Shown: piece after piece, positions 17,091 through 25,699 of the stretch
How the letters are laid out: each line of letters opens with the position of its first letter
Position numbering within the stretch: the first letter of the stretch is position 1
From: Actinophytocola sp044466355
Lineage (GTDB): Bacteria > Actinomycetota > Actinomycetes > Mycobacteriales > Pseudonocardiaceae
Direction: 5' to 3'
NCBI RefSeq assembly: GCF_044466355.1
Contig: NZ_JBITMQ010000006.1
Span: 186,001 to 250,000 of the forward strand
Length of the DNA: 64,000 bases
Program-made: the position numbers and the translations under genes
Notes under the pieces: generated by a model
What the model saw: only the letters and a program-made list of their open reading frames with translations
Told to the model about the DNA's origin: nothing
The model's database searches: none

Positions 17091-17891
17091 CTACGCGACC
17101 GGCCCCTGGTCGCTTTCCGAGGACGAACGCGCCGACAGCTCGTCGACGATCTCGATGGCCTCCACGTACCGGCCCACCGCCGACAACGCCTGCTCCAGGT
17201 TGCGCAGCGACAGCACGAGATCCCGCTCGTACCGCGACTGGTCCTCCTTGACCAGCTCACGCCGGATCTCGACGGCCTGCTCGATGAACGGCACACCCTC
17301 CTCGGACCGGCCCACCTTGTGCAGCACGGCCCCGTAGTTGTGCAGCGCCATCGCCTGGTCGCCCTCCCGGTCGCGCGGCAGCTTGCGCGCCAGGGCCGCG
17401 GCGTCGCGGAACGCGGGCAGCGCCTCGTCGAGGTCGCCGCGCTGGTGGCGCCAGAAGCCGAGCGACGTCAAAGCCGCGAACAGCACCGGCTCGAAGCGTT
17501 CCGGGTCGGTCGGGACCAGCGTGCGGAAGATGTCCACGGCCCCCGTCACCGACGACAGGGCCTCGTCGACCCGGTTCAGCTCGGCCAGCAGGTGTGCCTT
17601 GGTCAGCAGCGCGGCCGCCATGTTCGGCGCGTAGCGCAGCGGCTTGTCCTGGATGTGCTTGTTGCCGATCTGGATCGACTCGTCGAGCGCGGTCAGCGCC
17701 TCCTCGCGGCGGCCCGCCTCCGTCAGCCTGCGCGCGTAGTCGAGCAGCACCGACCCGACGTCGAAGTCGTGGCGCGACCAGCGGGCCGCGAGCCACCGCG
17801 TCAGCCGCAGCGTGAACTCGGCGTTGTCCACGTCCCGTGTGAGCCAGTCCTGGCGCTTCCTGCGCCAACGTCGACCGCGTCCCATGCCCAC
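17091..17891 (-). CDS. Tetratricopeptide-repeat protein
   Basis: A 266-aa protein made almost entirely of TPR-type helix pairs. Repeats such as AGRREEALTALDESIQI, RGDLDEALPAFRDAAALA, VGRSEEGVPFIEQAVEIRRE and VGRYVEAIEIVDELS keep the conserved Gly/Ala and Ala positions. The N-terminus is strongly basic (MGMGRGRRWRRKRQDW), with no signal peptide or membrane helix, so it is cytoplasmic. Similar proteins in actinobacteria often resemble the C-terminal halves of tetratricopeptide regulators, but no DNA-binding or NTPase part is present here. It acts presumably as a protein-interaction scaffold; the partner is unknown. The stop of the DinB gene's strand-mate lies 19 bases upstream, so the two may be co-transcribed from 18407. 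Confidence 0.75.
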   Translation of the reverse strand: MGMGRGRRWRRKRQDWLTRDVDNAEFTLRLTRWLAARWSRHDFDVGSVLLDYARRLTEAGRREEALTALDESIQIGNKHIQDKPLRYAPNMAAALLTKAHLLAELNRVDEALSSVTGAVDIFRTLVPTDPERFEPVLFAALTSLGFWRHQRGDLDEALPAFRDAAALARKLPRDREGDQAMALHNYGAVLHKVGRSEEGVPFIEQAVEIRRELVKEDQSRYERDLVLSLRNLEQALSAVGRYVEAIEIVDELSARSSSESDQGPVA

Positions 17892-17909
17892 CCGCCCCAG
17901 TCCGGCTGC

Positions 17910-18407
17910 CTAGCGGGGCAGCAGACCGCGCACGAACGCGGCCTGCCCGGCGTGCTGCAGGTCGTCGGAGACGACGCTCAGCAGCCGGACGCCCAGCGTC
18001 ACCGGCGGATCCCAGCGCTCGTCCACGATGCGCCCGAGATCATCGTCGGTGACCCCGGAAACGTACTCGACGGTGCGCGCGTGGGTCGCGTCGTGGTAGC
18101 CGAGCAGGAGGTTCGCAGGCACCCGGACCTTGCCGACGGTGGCCGCGTCGTGGCCGTAGCCGGTGTCGTGCGGGCCGAAGGGCAGCCCGAACCGGTCGGC
18201 CCATGCCGGCCAGGTCTCCTCGGTGCCCGCGACGTCCGCGACGTGATCGTCCTGGATGCGGGTCAGGTGCCACACCAGCCAGGCGATCGAGTTGGCCTCC
18301 GGCCCCGGCCGGTGGGTGAGCTGGTCTTCCGTGAGCCCCTCGACGGCGCCGTGGACGACCTCCTTGATCCGTCCGAACGCGTCGGTGAGCAACTCCGCAC
18401 TCGTCAC
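17910..18407 (-). CDS. DinB-superfamily protein (mycothiol-dependent isomerase-like)
   Basis: A 165-aa four-helix protein. The histidines expected to bind metal appear in SIAWLVWHLTRIQDDH and in the C-terminal helix SVVSDDLQHAGQAAFVRGLL; a further LLGYHDATHART helix lies between. This is the DinB/MDMPI-like plan seen in thiol-dependent transferases of actinobacteria. Substrate is not predictable. It starts at 18407 (ATG) and runs toward the TPR gene with a 19-base gap. It is divergent from the SDR gene that begins at 18618, and the 210 bases between should contain both promoters. Confidence 0.8.
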   Translation of the reverse strand: MTSAELLTDAFGRIKEVVHGAVEGLTEDQLTHRPGPEANSIAWLVWHLTRIQDDHVADVAGTEETWPAWADRFGLPFGPHDTGYGHDAATVGKVRVPANLLLGYHDATHARTVEYVSGVTDDDLGRIVDERWDPPVTLGVRLLSVVSDDLQHAGQAAFVRGLLPR

Positions 18408-18617
18408 GGGAACGACGTTACGCCGTCCGTGACCGGCTCACATGGCCGGTCGTCGCACCACGGTGACCGCTGGGCGTTACGCCGGGACGTATGGCCCTGC
18501 CGAAGTGCTCCGTGTTCATTGGCCGCACCGATCCGACCTCCTGTCGAGGACACGGGCGGGACGCCCGTCCCGGATGGAGACTGAAGGCGTGTGGCGGACG
18601 ACCGTGGGGAGCGGACG

Positions 18618-19535
18618 ATGACGTCGTTGGACGGGCGAGCAGTGGTGGTGACCGGGGCCGGGCAAGGGCTGGGGCGCGCGTTCGCACGCCATGCGGCCGC
18701 GGCGGGCGCCGCGGTCGTGGTCAACGACGTCGACGAGGGCCTCGCGAACGAGACGGCCGCGCTGATCACCGCGAGCGGCGGCGCCGCGGTCGTGAGCGCC
18801 CACTCGGTGGCCGACGCCGACGAGGCGCGGGCGCTCGTCGACCTGTGCGTCGCCGAGTACGGCAGGCTTGACGGGCTCGTCAACAACGCCGGGCTGAACT
18901 ACGCGGTGCTGCCGTGGGACGAGGACGCCCGTCTGGCCAAGGAACTGGTCGAGGTCAACCTCCTCGGCGTCATCTACACGGGGCTCGCCGCGATGCGGGT
19001 CATGGGCCGCGACGGGTCGATCGTCAACATCTCCTCCGGCGCGTTACTCGGGCAGCGGGCTCGCGGCACCTACGCCGCCACCAAGGGCGCGGTCGCGTCG
19101 CTGACCTACTCGTGGGCGCTCGACCTCGAGGTCGCGGGCATCCGGGTCAACGCGGTGTGCCCGCTCGCCCGCACCCGCATGGTGCTCGGCTGCGAACGAT
19201 CGTTGCGCAACTGCCCGCCCGACCGCACCCCGGAGCGGGTCGCACCGCTGGTCACGTTCCTGCTCGGGGACCGCTCGCGCGGCGTCACCGGGCAGGTGAT
19301 CCGGTGCAACGGGCCGCAGCTGCACATCGTCGGCCAGCCCTTCTTCAAGGCGCCCGTGCTGGAACGCGACAACTGGGACGACGAGAGCGTCGAGCGGGCG
19401 TTCGACGAGGTGTTCGCCGCGCACCTGGAGCCGTACGGGCTCGAGAAGCGGCTGCCGCCGACGCTGCGTGAATGGCTGGAGCCCGCGCACGTGCCCGTGG
19501 ACTTCGACGACCGGGCCGCCGTCGGCGAGAACTGA
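18618..19535 (+). CDS. Short-chain dehydrogenase/reductase (SDR)
   Basis: A 305-aa NAD(P)-dependent oxidoreductase of the classical SDR type. It shows the Rossmann loop TGAGQGLGRAFA, NNAGLN, and the catalytic SISSG/YAATKG Ser-Tyr-Lys set (NISSGALLGQ and YAATKGA). Classical SDRs are about 250 residues; this one has an extra about 60-residue C-terminal tail, as in hydroxyacyl-CoA-dehydrogenase-like actinobacterial members. The substrate is unknown. ATG 18618 is preferred, with GGGGAGCGG just upstream; an in-frame GTG at 18591 is less likely. Codon 143 (19044-19046) is a rare TTA. No operon partner is evident. Confidence 0.85.
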   Translation: MTSLDGRAVVVTGAGQGLGRAFARHAAAAGAAVVVNDVDEGLANETAALITASGGAAVVSAHSVADADEARALVDLCVAEYGRLDGLVNNAGLNYAVLPWDEDARLAKELVEVNLLGVIYTGLAAMRVMGRDGSIVNISSGALLGQRARGTYAATKGAVASLTYSWALDLEVAGIRVNAVCPLARTRMVLGCERSLRNCPPDRTPERVAPLVTFLLGDRSRGVTGQVIRCNGPQLHIVGQPFFKAPVLERDNWDDESVERAFDEVFAAHLEPYGLEKRLPPTLREWLEPAHVPVDFDDRAAVGEN

Positions 19536-19583
19536 CCGGCCGCCGGCTACCTCACGCGCCTCCTCGGGGCCTGCCGGACCTGA

Positions 19584-19606
19584 GAATTCCGAAACTTCCG
19601 AAATTC
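19584..19606. promoter_or_regulatory. 23-bp palindromic operator upstream of the SGNH esterase gene
   Basis: The 23 bases read GAATTyCGrAAnTTyCGrAATTC and pair with their complement at all but four transition positions. The site lies just upstream of the -35 box at 19613. The same core occurs at 19669, 30018 and 30093. Confidence 0.6.
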
Positions 19607-19612
19607 TTTTTG

Positions 19613-19641
19613 TTGACCGGAAATTGTGCCGTGCCTTAGCG
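19613..19641 (+). promoter_or_regulatory. Promoter of the SGNH esterase gene
   Basis: TTGACC (19613-19618), 17 bases, then TTAGCG (19636-19641). The -35 box is good and the -10 box is weak. Palindromes flank it on both sides (19584-19606 and 19669-19680), an arrangement typical of a repressed promoter. Confidence 0.4.
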
Positions 19642-19668
19642 TTTTCGCGAAGCCAGAACAATTCGGGG

Positions 19669-19680
19669 CGAAAATTTCGG
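19669..19680. promoter_or_regulatory. Second copy of the CGrAAnTTyCG operator
   Basis: CGAAAATTTCGG, extended to the right by AATTC exactly as in the 19584 site, lies between the promoter and the GGGAGGG ribosome site of the 19696 gene. Binding here would block transcription or translation start. Confidence 0.5.
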
Positions 19681-19695
19681 AATTCGGGAGGGCGT

Positions 19696-20967
19696 ATGCG
19701 CGGGCGTGTCGTCGTCGGTCTCGTGGCTGTGCTGGTGGCCGCTCTCGTCGTTGTGGCGCAAGGGGTTGGCAACCAGGCCGCCGGGTCGCCGGTCGCGGCC
19801 GGGAACTGGGTCAACACGTGGACGTCCATGCCGCAGCTCACCGAACCGGGAAACATGCCACCGCCGCCGTTCACACAGGACGGGCTCGTCATGGCGGACA
19901 CGACGTTGCGGCAGACCGTGCGGGTGACGGTCGGCGGCCCGAATCTGCGCCTGCGGTTCTCCAACGCCTTCGGCGGCACCGCACTGCCGATCACCGCCGC
20001 GTCGGTCGCGCTGCCCGCCGGCGGCCGGGCCGGGGTGGCGGCCATCGAACCGGGCTCGGCGCGGGCGGTGCGTTTCAACGGACGGGCGTCGACCACGATT
20101 CCCGTTGGCGCGCAAGTGGTGTCGGATCCGCTGGCCTTTCCCCTCGCGCCGCGGACGAACCTGACCGTCACGATCTACCTGCGGCGTGGCCAGGCGTCGA
20201 ACAACATCACGTCACACCCGGGCTCCCGGACCACCTCGCACCTCGTGGCGGGCAACCACGTCACCGATCCCGACCTGCCGGGCGCGACGCCGACGGACCA
20301 CTGGTACTTCCTGTCCGGCGTCGAGGTGCTGGGCCCGCGCGACACCGCGGCCGTGGTGATGCTCGGCGACTCGCTGACCGACGGCCGCGGCTCCACCACC
20401 AACGGCAACGACCGCTGGCCCGACCGGTTCGCCGACCGCCTCCGGCACCTCGCCGTGCTGAACCAGGCGGCGGGCGGCAACCGCGTGCTCAACGACGGCC
20501 TCGGCCCCAACGCGCTGGCCCGCCTCGACCGGGACGTCCTCGCGCAGAGCGGGGCCGAGTGGCTGATCGTGTTCGAGGGCGTCAACGACATCGGCACCGC
20601 GGCGGCCACTCCGGAGGCGCAGCACCAGGTCGCGGCCGACCTGATCGCCGCGTACGAACAGATCGTGGTCCGCGCGCACGCGCAGGGCATCGAGATCTTC
20701 GGCGCGACGCTCCTTCCCTTCGGCGGCAACACCTCCTACGACGACCCGGCCGGCCACCGCGAAGCCGCGCGACAGACCGTGAACCACTGGATCCGGACGA
20801 GCCGCGTCTTCGACGCCGTCATCGACTTCGACAGGGTCGCCCGCGACCCGGCCGCACCGGGACAACTGCTCCCGGCCTACGACACCGGCGACCACCTGCA
20901 CCTCAACCCGACCGGGTACCGCGCCCTCGCGGACGCGGTCCCGGCCAGGCTGTTCACGCGGCGGTGA
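19696..20967 (+). CDS. Secreted SGNH/GDSL hydrolase (probable carbohydrate acetylesterase)
   Basis: A 423-aa exported esterase. An N-terminal hydrophobic signal or anchor (VVVGLVAVLVAALVVVA) is followed by a beta-rich domain to about residue 215. The SGNH catalytic domain comes next: block I GDSLTDGRGS (nucleophile Ser), block II GGNRVL, block III EGVNDIG, and block V DHLHLN with the catalytic Asp and His. Related two-domain enzymes de-acetylate plant polysaccharides. ATG 19696 follows GGGAGGG at ideal spacing. Two palindromes shared with the CE4 gene at 29294 flank its promoter, suggesting common induction. Its 3' end overlaps the convergent GH78 gene by 14 bases. Confidence 0.85.
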   Translation: MRGRVVVGLVAVLVAALVVVAQGVGNQAAGSPVAAGNWVNTWTSMPQLTEPGNMPPPPFTQDGLVMADTTLRQTVRVTVGGPNLRLRFSNAFGGTALPITAASVALPAGGRAGVAAIEPGSARAVRFNGRASTTIPVGAQVVSDPLAFPLAPRTNLTVTIYLRRGQASNNITSHPGSRTTSHLVAGNHVTDPDLPGATPTDHWYFLSGVEVLGPRDTAAVVMLGDSLTDGRGSTTNGNDRWPDRFADRLRHLAVLNQAAGGNRVLNDGLGPNALARLDRDVLAQSGAEWLIVFEGVNDIGTAAATPEAQHQVAADLIAAYEQIVVRAHAQGIEIFGATLLPFGGNTSYDDPAGHREAARQTVNHWIRTSRVFDAVIDFDRVARDPAAPGQLLPAYDTGDHLHLNPTGYRALADAVPARLFTRR

Positions 20968-23900
20968 ACACGTAACTCCCCGAAGGCACGTAGAAACCAC
21001 CGTCGACCGGCACCGCTTCCGGCGGGTACGACGTCACCGTGCCCGGTACGCGGACCGTCGCCCACGTGCCCGCCGGAACCGTCACGCGCAGCGTCAGTAC
21101 GCCGTCCGATGTGGACCAGTCGCTCTTCGCGGTGCCGTGCGGTGTCTCGTAGGTGGCGCTCGCCGAGGTGAGGCCGCCGCCGGGACGCGGTGCGATCAGC
21201 AGCGACCCGTACCCGGGACTGGCCGGGGCGAGACCGGCCACCTGCCGGTACAGGAAGTCGCCGACCGAGCCCATGCCGTAGTGGTTGAAGGAGTTCATGT
21301 CCGGGTCGTTGAACGAGCCGTCCGGTCGGATACCGTCCCACCGCTCCCAGATCGTGGTCGCGCCACGGCTGTTCATGTAGCCCCAGCCGGGGAAGTCCGG
21401 CTGCAGCAGGATCTCGTACGCCGTGTCGACGTGCCCGTGCTCGGCCAGCACCGGCAGCAGGTTCTCCACGCCGAGGAAGCCCACCGACAGGTGACCGCCG
21501 GTCGACGCGACCTTCGCGGCCAGCTTGTCGGCCGCCGGCTGCCGCAGTGACGGCGGCAGCAACCCGAACGCCAGCGCCACCACGTACCCGGTCTGCGAGT
21601 TCGACCCGATCGTGCCGTCCGCGCGGACGAACCGGCCGGTGAACGCCGCGGCCACGTCGTCGGCGAGCGCGCCATACGAGGCGGCCTCTGAAGCACGCCC
21701 GGTCGCCGCCGCCATGCGGGACACCAGCCGCGCCGACCACGAGAAGAACGCGGTCGACAGCACGTCCTGCGGGGTGTTGTCGTTGACGTTGAGCCAGTCC
21801 CCGAACGTCCACTGGTCACGGATCAGGTCCGCGCCCGACGTCGAACGCAGGTAGTCCACCCACTTCGCCATCGCCGCGAAGTGCTCGTCGATCACGTCCG
21901 TGTCGCCGTAACGCTGCCACAGCGTGTACGGCACGATCACGCCAGCGTCGCCCCATCCTGCGTGGCCGGCGCCGTCGATCACGGCCGGTGCCACGTCGGT
22001 GAACGCGCCGTCCGCGCGCTGCGCGTCGACGAGGTCGTCGGCGAACTTGGCGAGAAAGTTCCGCGCGGCCAGGTTGAACGTGGACGTGCCCGCGAAGATC
22101 GCGATGTCGCCGGTCCACCCCAGCCGCTCGTCGCGCTGCGGGCAGTCGGTCGGGATCGACAGCATGTTGGACCGCGTGCCCCAGACGATGTTGTGCTGCA
22201 ACTGGTTCACGAGCGGGTTCGACGTCGTCAGCGTGCCCGGCTGCCCGCCGGACGCCCACGCCGCGCGACCGGTCACCGTGTCCGCGGTCGGCGCCTCCGT
22301 CAGCCCGGTGACCTCGACGTACCGGTAGCCGTGCACGGTGAACCTCGGCTCCCACGTCTCCACACCGCCGTTGCCCTCAAGGGTGTACCGGTCGGTGACC
22401 TGGGCGGCACGCAGGTTCGCCGTGTAGATCGTGCCGTCGGGGTTGAGCACCTCCGCGTGCCGCATCGTGACGGTCGTGCCCGCCGGTCCGCGCACGGCGA
22501 GCCGGTTCCAGCCGGTGAAGTTCTGGCCGAGGTCGAACACCCACACATCCGGTTTCGGTTGCGTGATCGCGACCGGCCGGAACTCCTGCTGCACGGTCAC
22601 CCCGTTGTCCACCTGGGACACCAGGTTCGGCAGCGGGTCGGTGCGGACGGCAGGCGCCGCCCACGTGCTGTCGTCGAAACCCGGAGCGTCCCAACCGGAC
22701 ACCGCGAGCCGCGCGTCGTAGGTCTCGCCGTGGTACAGGTCGTCGGCGCGGATCGGGCTCGCCGCGACCTTCCACGTCTCGTCGGTGCCGAGCACGGATG
22801 TCGTGCCGTCGGTGTGGGTGACCACCAGCTGTGCCGAGTACCACGGCCGGGTGCCGTAGTACTGGTTGCCCGCCATGCCGAGGCTGCCCGAGTACCAGCC
22901 GTTGCCGAGCCACGCACCGAGCGCGTTCGCACCCTGCCTGATCGTGTCCGTCACGTCGTGCACCGTGTACTGCAAGCGTTTGCGGTAGTCGGTCCAGCCG
23001 GGTGCGAGCACGTCCGCGCCGACCTTCTCGCCGTTGAGCCGGGTCTCGTGCAGGCCGAGCGCGGTGGTCATCAGGCGCGCCCGGGCCACCGGCTTGGTGA
23101 CGCTGAACCCCTTGCGCAGCAACGGCGCCGGTTGCGTGACCCGCACGTTGGCGCCCCACGGACCGGTGCCGTACGCGGCGAGCGCACGCGCGGCGGGCCA
23201 CGGACTGTCGTCGAACCCCGGCCGCTCCCAGCCGGGCAGCCCGCTCTGGCTCGCCTTCCACCCGCCGTCGGTCACGACGTGCTGTCCACCGTGGACAGCC
23301 AGGACCCCGACCACACCGGCGGGGGACTGTGTGGTGTTCTCCGCACGGACCGCGAGCACGTTCGGCCCCGCGGCGAGCGGTACCTCGACCACGGCAGCGC
23401 TCTTCCACGAGTCCGTCACCCGAGGCGACGAGGTGACCTGCGTGCCGTTGACCCACACGTCGGCGGTGTCGTCACCGGTGATCACCAGCGTGGCGCGGCC
23501 CGCGGCCGGGACGTCGACCGTGCGCCGGAAGTAGCGCGTCGACGGCGGCACCCCGGCGACCGGATCACCCTCGGGGTACCAGATCCAGCGCGCACCGGAG
23601 AGCGACGGCGCGACGGGTTCCTGCCCGATGAAGTCGGCAGTCCAGGCTTCTGGCGCGGTCTCGAACGAGTACACCGGGCTCCAGTCACCCGCCCGCCCCT
23701 GGCCGTCCCACACCCGGACACGCCACGTGTACCGGGTGAGCGGGGCGAGCGCGGGCCCGCCGTAGGTGACGTCGGCGCGGGTGCCGGACACGACGCGGCC
23801 GCTGTCCCACACCACGCCCGCCGGGCCCGACACCGTGAGCCGGTAGGCGGCCTGGCGCTGTTGCGGTGCGGAAGCCGTGAGCTGCCAACCGAAACGCGGC

Positions 23901-24553
23901 TTCGCGGTGTCGACGCCGAGCGGGTCGGCGCGGTGCTCGACCGTGCCCTCGGTGACGCGCAGCGGCGAGCCCGTGTCCTCCGGGGCCAGGACGTCCTGGT
24001 GCCAGGGCGCGATCCCGTAGGCGCCCAGGTCCTGGGCGGCCACCCAGGTGCCCTGCTGCCAGTCGGCGGGCGCGGTCCGGCTGGCCTGCCAGCCCGCGCC
24101 GGTGACGAGGTCGGTAGTGCCGCCCGCGGTGACGATCCGGCCGCGGCCGATCAGGCCCGCCGGTGAGGTGGCCGTGTTGCGGACGGCGACCGCGATCGTG
24201 TTGGCGCCGGGAAGGAGCGCGGGCCGCAGGTCGACAAGGATCGACTGGCGCCACGAGTGGTCGCGGCGCGGGGAGCCTGCGAGTGGCGTGCCGTTGAGCC
24301 ACACGTCGACGGTGTCGTCGCCGGTGACCACGAACGTGGCGTCGGAGACGGCGCCGGGCGCGACGGTGAAGGTGGTGCGGAAGAAGCGGTGCCCTTCCGG
24401 GGCGGAGGTGCGTGGGTTCCCCTCGGGGAACCAGATCCAGTGCGCACCGGCGAGGCCGGGCGGCGCGGCGGCCGCGGGCGGCACGCCGACCACGGCGAGG
24501 ACGAGGGTCGTGACGAGGACGGGGACGAGTGAGCGGCGGCTGTTCCGGGGCAT
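20954..24553 (-). CDS. Secreted GH78 alpha-L-rhamnosidase
   Basis: A 1199-aa exported glycosidase. A Sec signal (LVPVLVTTLVLAVVGVPPAAA) precedes two similar lectin-like beta modules, each with HWIWFPEG or ARWIWYPEG and a VVTGDDTVDVWLNGT motif. A fibronectin-like strand region (about 200-300), the rhamnosidase N and concanavalin-like domains (about 480-700) and an (alpha/alpha)6 catalytic barrel (about 760-1110) follow. The barrel contains DCPQRDERLGWTGD, with the likely general acid at Glu809, and WGDAGVIVPYTLWQRYGD. The family inverts alpha-L-rhamnosides from pectin (rhamnogalacturonan), flavonoids or bacterial polysaccharides. The duplicated N-terminal module is unusual but intact. A candidate LacI-type site lies 40-50 bases upstream. 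Confidence 0.93.
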   Translation of the reverse strand: MPRNSRRSLVPVLVTTLVLAVVGVPPAAAAPPGLAGAHWIWFPEGNPRTSAPEGHRFFRTTFTVAPGAVSDATFVVTGDDTVDVWLNGTPLAGSPRRDHSWRQSILVDLRPALLPGANTIAVAVRNTATSPAGLIGRGRIVTAGGTTDLVTGAGWQASRTAPADWQQGTWVAAQDLGAYGIAPWHQDVLAPEDTGSPLRVTEGTVEHRADPLGVDTAKPRFGWQLTASAPQQRQAAYRLTVSGPAGVVWDSGRVVSGTRADVTYGGPALAPLTRYTWRVRVWDGQGRAGDWSPVYSFETAPEAWTADFIGQEPVAPSLSGARWIWYPEGDPVAGVPPSTRYFRRTVDVPAAGRATLVITGDDTADVWVNGTQVTSSPRVTDSWKSAAVVEVPLAAGPNVLAVRAENTTQSPAGVVGVLAVHGGQHVVTDGGWKASQSGLPGWERPGFDDSPWPAARALAAYGTGPWGANVRVTQPAPLLRKGFSVTKPVARARLMTTALGLHETRLNGEKVGADVLAPGWTDYRKRLQYTVHDVTDTIRQGANALGAWLGNGWYSGSLGMAGNQYYGTRPWYSAQLVVTHTDGTTSVLGTDETWKVAASPIRADDLYHGETYDARLAVSGWDAPGFDDSTWAAPAVRTDPLPNLVSQVDNGVTVQQEFRPVAITQPKPDVWVFDLGQNFTGWNRLAVRGPAGTTVTMRHAEVLNPDGTIYTANLRAAQVTDRYTLEGNGGVETWEPRFTVHGYRYVEVTGLTEAPTADTVTGRAAWASGGQPGTLTTSNPLVNQLQHNIVWGTRSNMLSIPTDCPQRDERLGWTGDIAIFAGTSTFNLAARNFLAKFADDLVDAQRADGAFTDVAPAVIDGAGHAGWGDAGVIVPYTLWQRYGDTDVIDEHFAAMAKWVDYLRSTSGADLIRDQWTFGDWLNVNDNTPQDVLSTAFFSWSARLVSRMAAATGRASEAASYGALADDVAAAFTGRFVRADGTIGSNSQTGYVVALAFGLLPPSLRQPAADKLAAKVASTGGHLSVGFLGVENLLPVLAEHGHVDTAYEILLQPDFPGWGYMNSRGATTIWERWDGIRPDGSFNDPDMNSFNHYGMGSVGDFLYRQVAGLAPASPGYGSLLIAPRPGGGLTSASATYETPHGTAKSDWSTSDGVLTLRVTVPAGTWATVRVPGTVTSYPPEAVPVDGGFYVPSGSYVFTAA

Positions 24554-24590
24554 GGCAGGGCTCCCACCGAGCGAACCGACGTGGCAGGGG

Positions 24591-24605
24591 ATTTAAACGT
24601 TTCAC
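24591..24605. promoter_or_regulatory. Candidate LacI-type operator upstream of GH78
   Basis: On the gene's strand the site reads GTGAAACGTTTAAAT, with a perfect AAACGTTT core. LacI-family repressors of sugar genes favour such CG-centred palindromes. No LacI gene is in the window, so the regulator would be elsewhere. Confidence 0.4.
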
Positions 24606-24714
24606 AACCCGGGTCGAGACAACTGTAACCAGTCGGTCACGCAGTGGCAACGCCCGAACGGCGGCAACCGCACCGAAGGGGCGGTCGCGGCGTGCCGAAG
24701 GGGGCCTTTGCGTG

Positions 24715-25608
24715 TCAGCCGAGGTCGTCGGTGGCGAAGGTGTCGCAGCGGTTCGGGTCGCCGGTCTCGTAGCCGATCGTGTACCACTTCTGGCGCTGCG
24801 CCGAGGAGCCGTGCGTGAACTGGGTCGTGTCGACGGACCCACCGCCCAGTTCCTTCTGGATGTAGTCGTCGCCGATGCGGGAGGCGGCGTCGAGCGCGGC
24901 GGCGATGTCCTCCCGCGTCACCTCGGTGATCAGCGGCTCGCCGGTCTCGGTCGGGGTGGTGGTCGCGTGGTTGGCCCACGCGCCCGCGTAGCAGTCGGCC
25001 TGCAGTTCGAGCCGCACGGAACCCGACTTCGGTCCGCTGGCGTTGCCGACCTGGCGTGACGTGCCGAGCAGGTTCTGCACGTGGTGGCCGTACTCGTGCG
25101 CGAGGATGTACCCCTCGACGAACGGTCCGCCCTGCGCGCCGAACTTGCTCTCCATCTCCTGGAAGAACGTCAGGTCGATGTACACCTCGGCGTCGGCGGG
25201 GCAGTAGAACGGCCCGGTCGCCGACGTCGCGCTGCCGCAGCCGCCGGTCTGCACGCCGCCGGAGAAGAAGTTCGTCTCCGCTTCCTGGTACCCGTCGAGG
25301 CGGCTGGTCCAGAAGCTCTGGATCGAGTTGATGAACGCGACCGCGCGGCAGTCCGCTTCGCGGTTGGCGTCGGCGCCCGTCTTGCACCGCTCGGCGAGCG
25401 ACGACGAGCCGACCTGCTCACCCTGGCCGATGTCGCCGAACCCGGGTGGCAGCGCCGTGCCGCCGCCACCGCCGAACTGGGAGATCACGAAGTAGAGGAC
25501 GAGCCCGAGGATGCCGAGCCCGCCACCGCCCGCTGCGATGCGCCCGCCCATCCCGCGCTGGTCGGTGACCTGCGACGTGTCGAGGTCCGCACCCTCGTTG
25601 AATCTCAC
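24715..25608 (-). CDS. Neutral zinc metallopeptidase (YpfJ/KPN_02809 family)
   Basis: A 297-aa membrane-anchored protein. A short N-terminal tail (RFNEGADLDTSQVTDQRG) precedes one membrane helix (LGILGLVLYFVIS). A Gly-rich linker and an extracellular zinc-metallopeptidase-like domain follow. HEYGHH in ILAHEYGHHVQN supplies the HExxH zinc motif, and ELQADCYAGAWA carries the downstream Glu/Asp. Residues near the end (GDPNRCDTF) are also typical. Function in bacteria is unproven despite the peptidase label. GTG 25608 is preferred over a frame 153 codons longer, because conservation begins exactly at this RFNEGADLD start. It is divergent from the ArsR-AHSA1 operon, whose promoter starts at 25663. 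Confidence 0.88.
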   Translation of the reverse strand: MRFNEGADLDTSQVTDQRGMGGRIAAGGGGLGILGLVLYFVISQFGGGGGTALPPGFGDIGQGEQVGSSSLAERCKTGADANREADCRAVAFINSIQSFWTSRLDGYQEAETNFFSGGVQTGGCGSATSATGPFYCPADAEVYIDLTFFQEMESKFGAQGGPFVEGYILAHEYGHHVQNLLGTSRQVGNASGPKSGSVRLELQADCYAGAWANHATTTPTETGEPLITEVTREDIAAALDAASRIGDDYIQKELGGGSVDTTQFTHGSSAQRQKWYTIGYETGDPNRCDTFATDDLG

Positions 25609-25662
25609 CCGCAAATGCTCGCACGCGCGCCCGGCATCGGCACGGTCACCGCGCGGCCGGGG

Positions 25663-25692
25663 TTGACATGAAACCAAATGGTTTCCTATCCT
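25663..25692 (+). promoter_or_regulatory. Promoter with embedded ArsR-type operator
   Basis: TTGACA (25663-25668), an 18-base spacer and TATCCT (25687-25692) form a near-consensus promoter. The spacer contains the inverted repeat GAAACCAAATGGTTTC (25670-25685; arms GAAACCA/TGGTTTC). This is the type of site bound by SdpR-like ArsR regulators and implies autorepression of the downstream operon. The GTG start lies seven bases after the -10 box, so the transcript is close to leaderless. Confidence 0.8.
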
Positions 25693-25699
25693 CGGTCGT

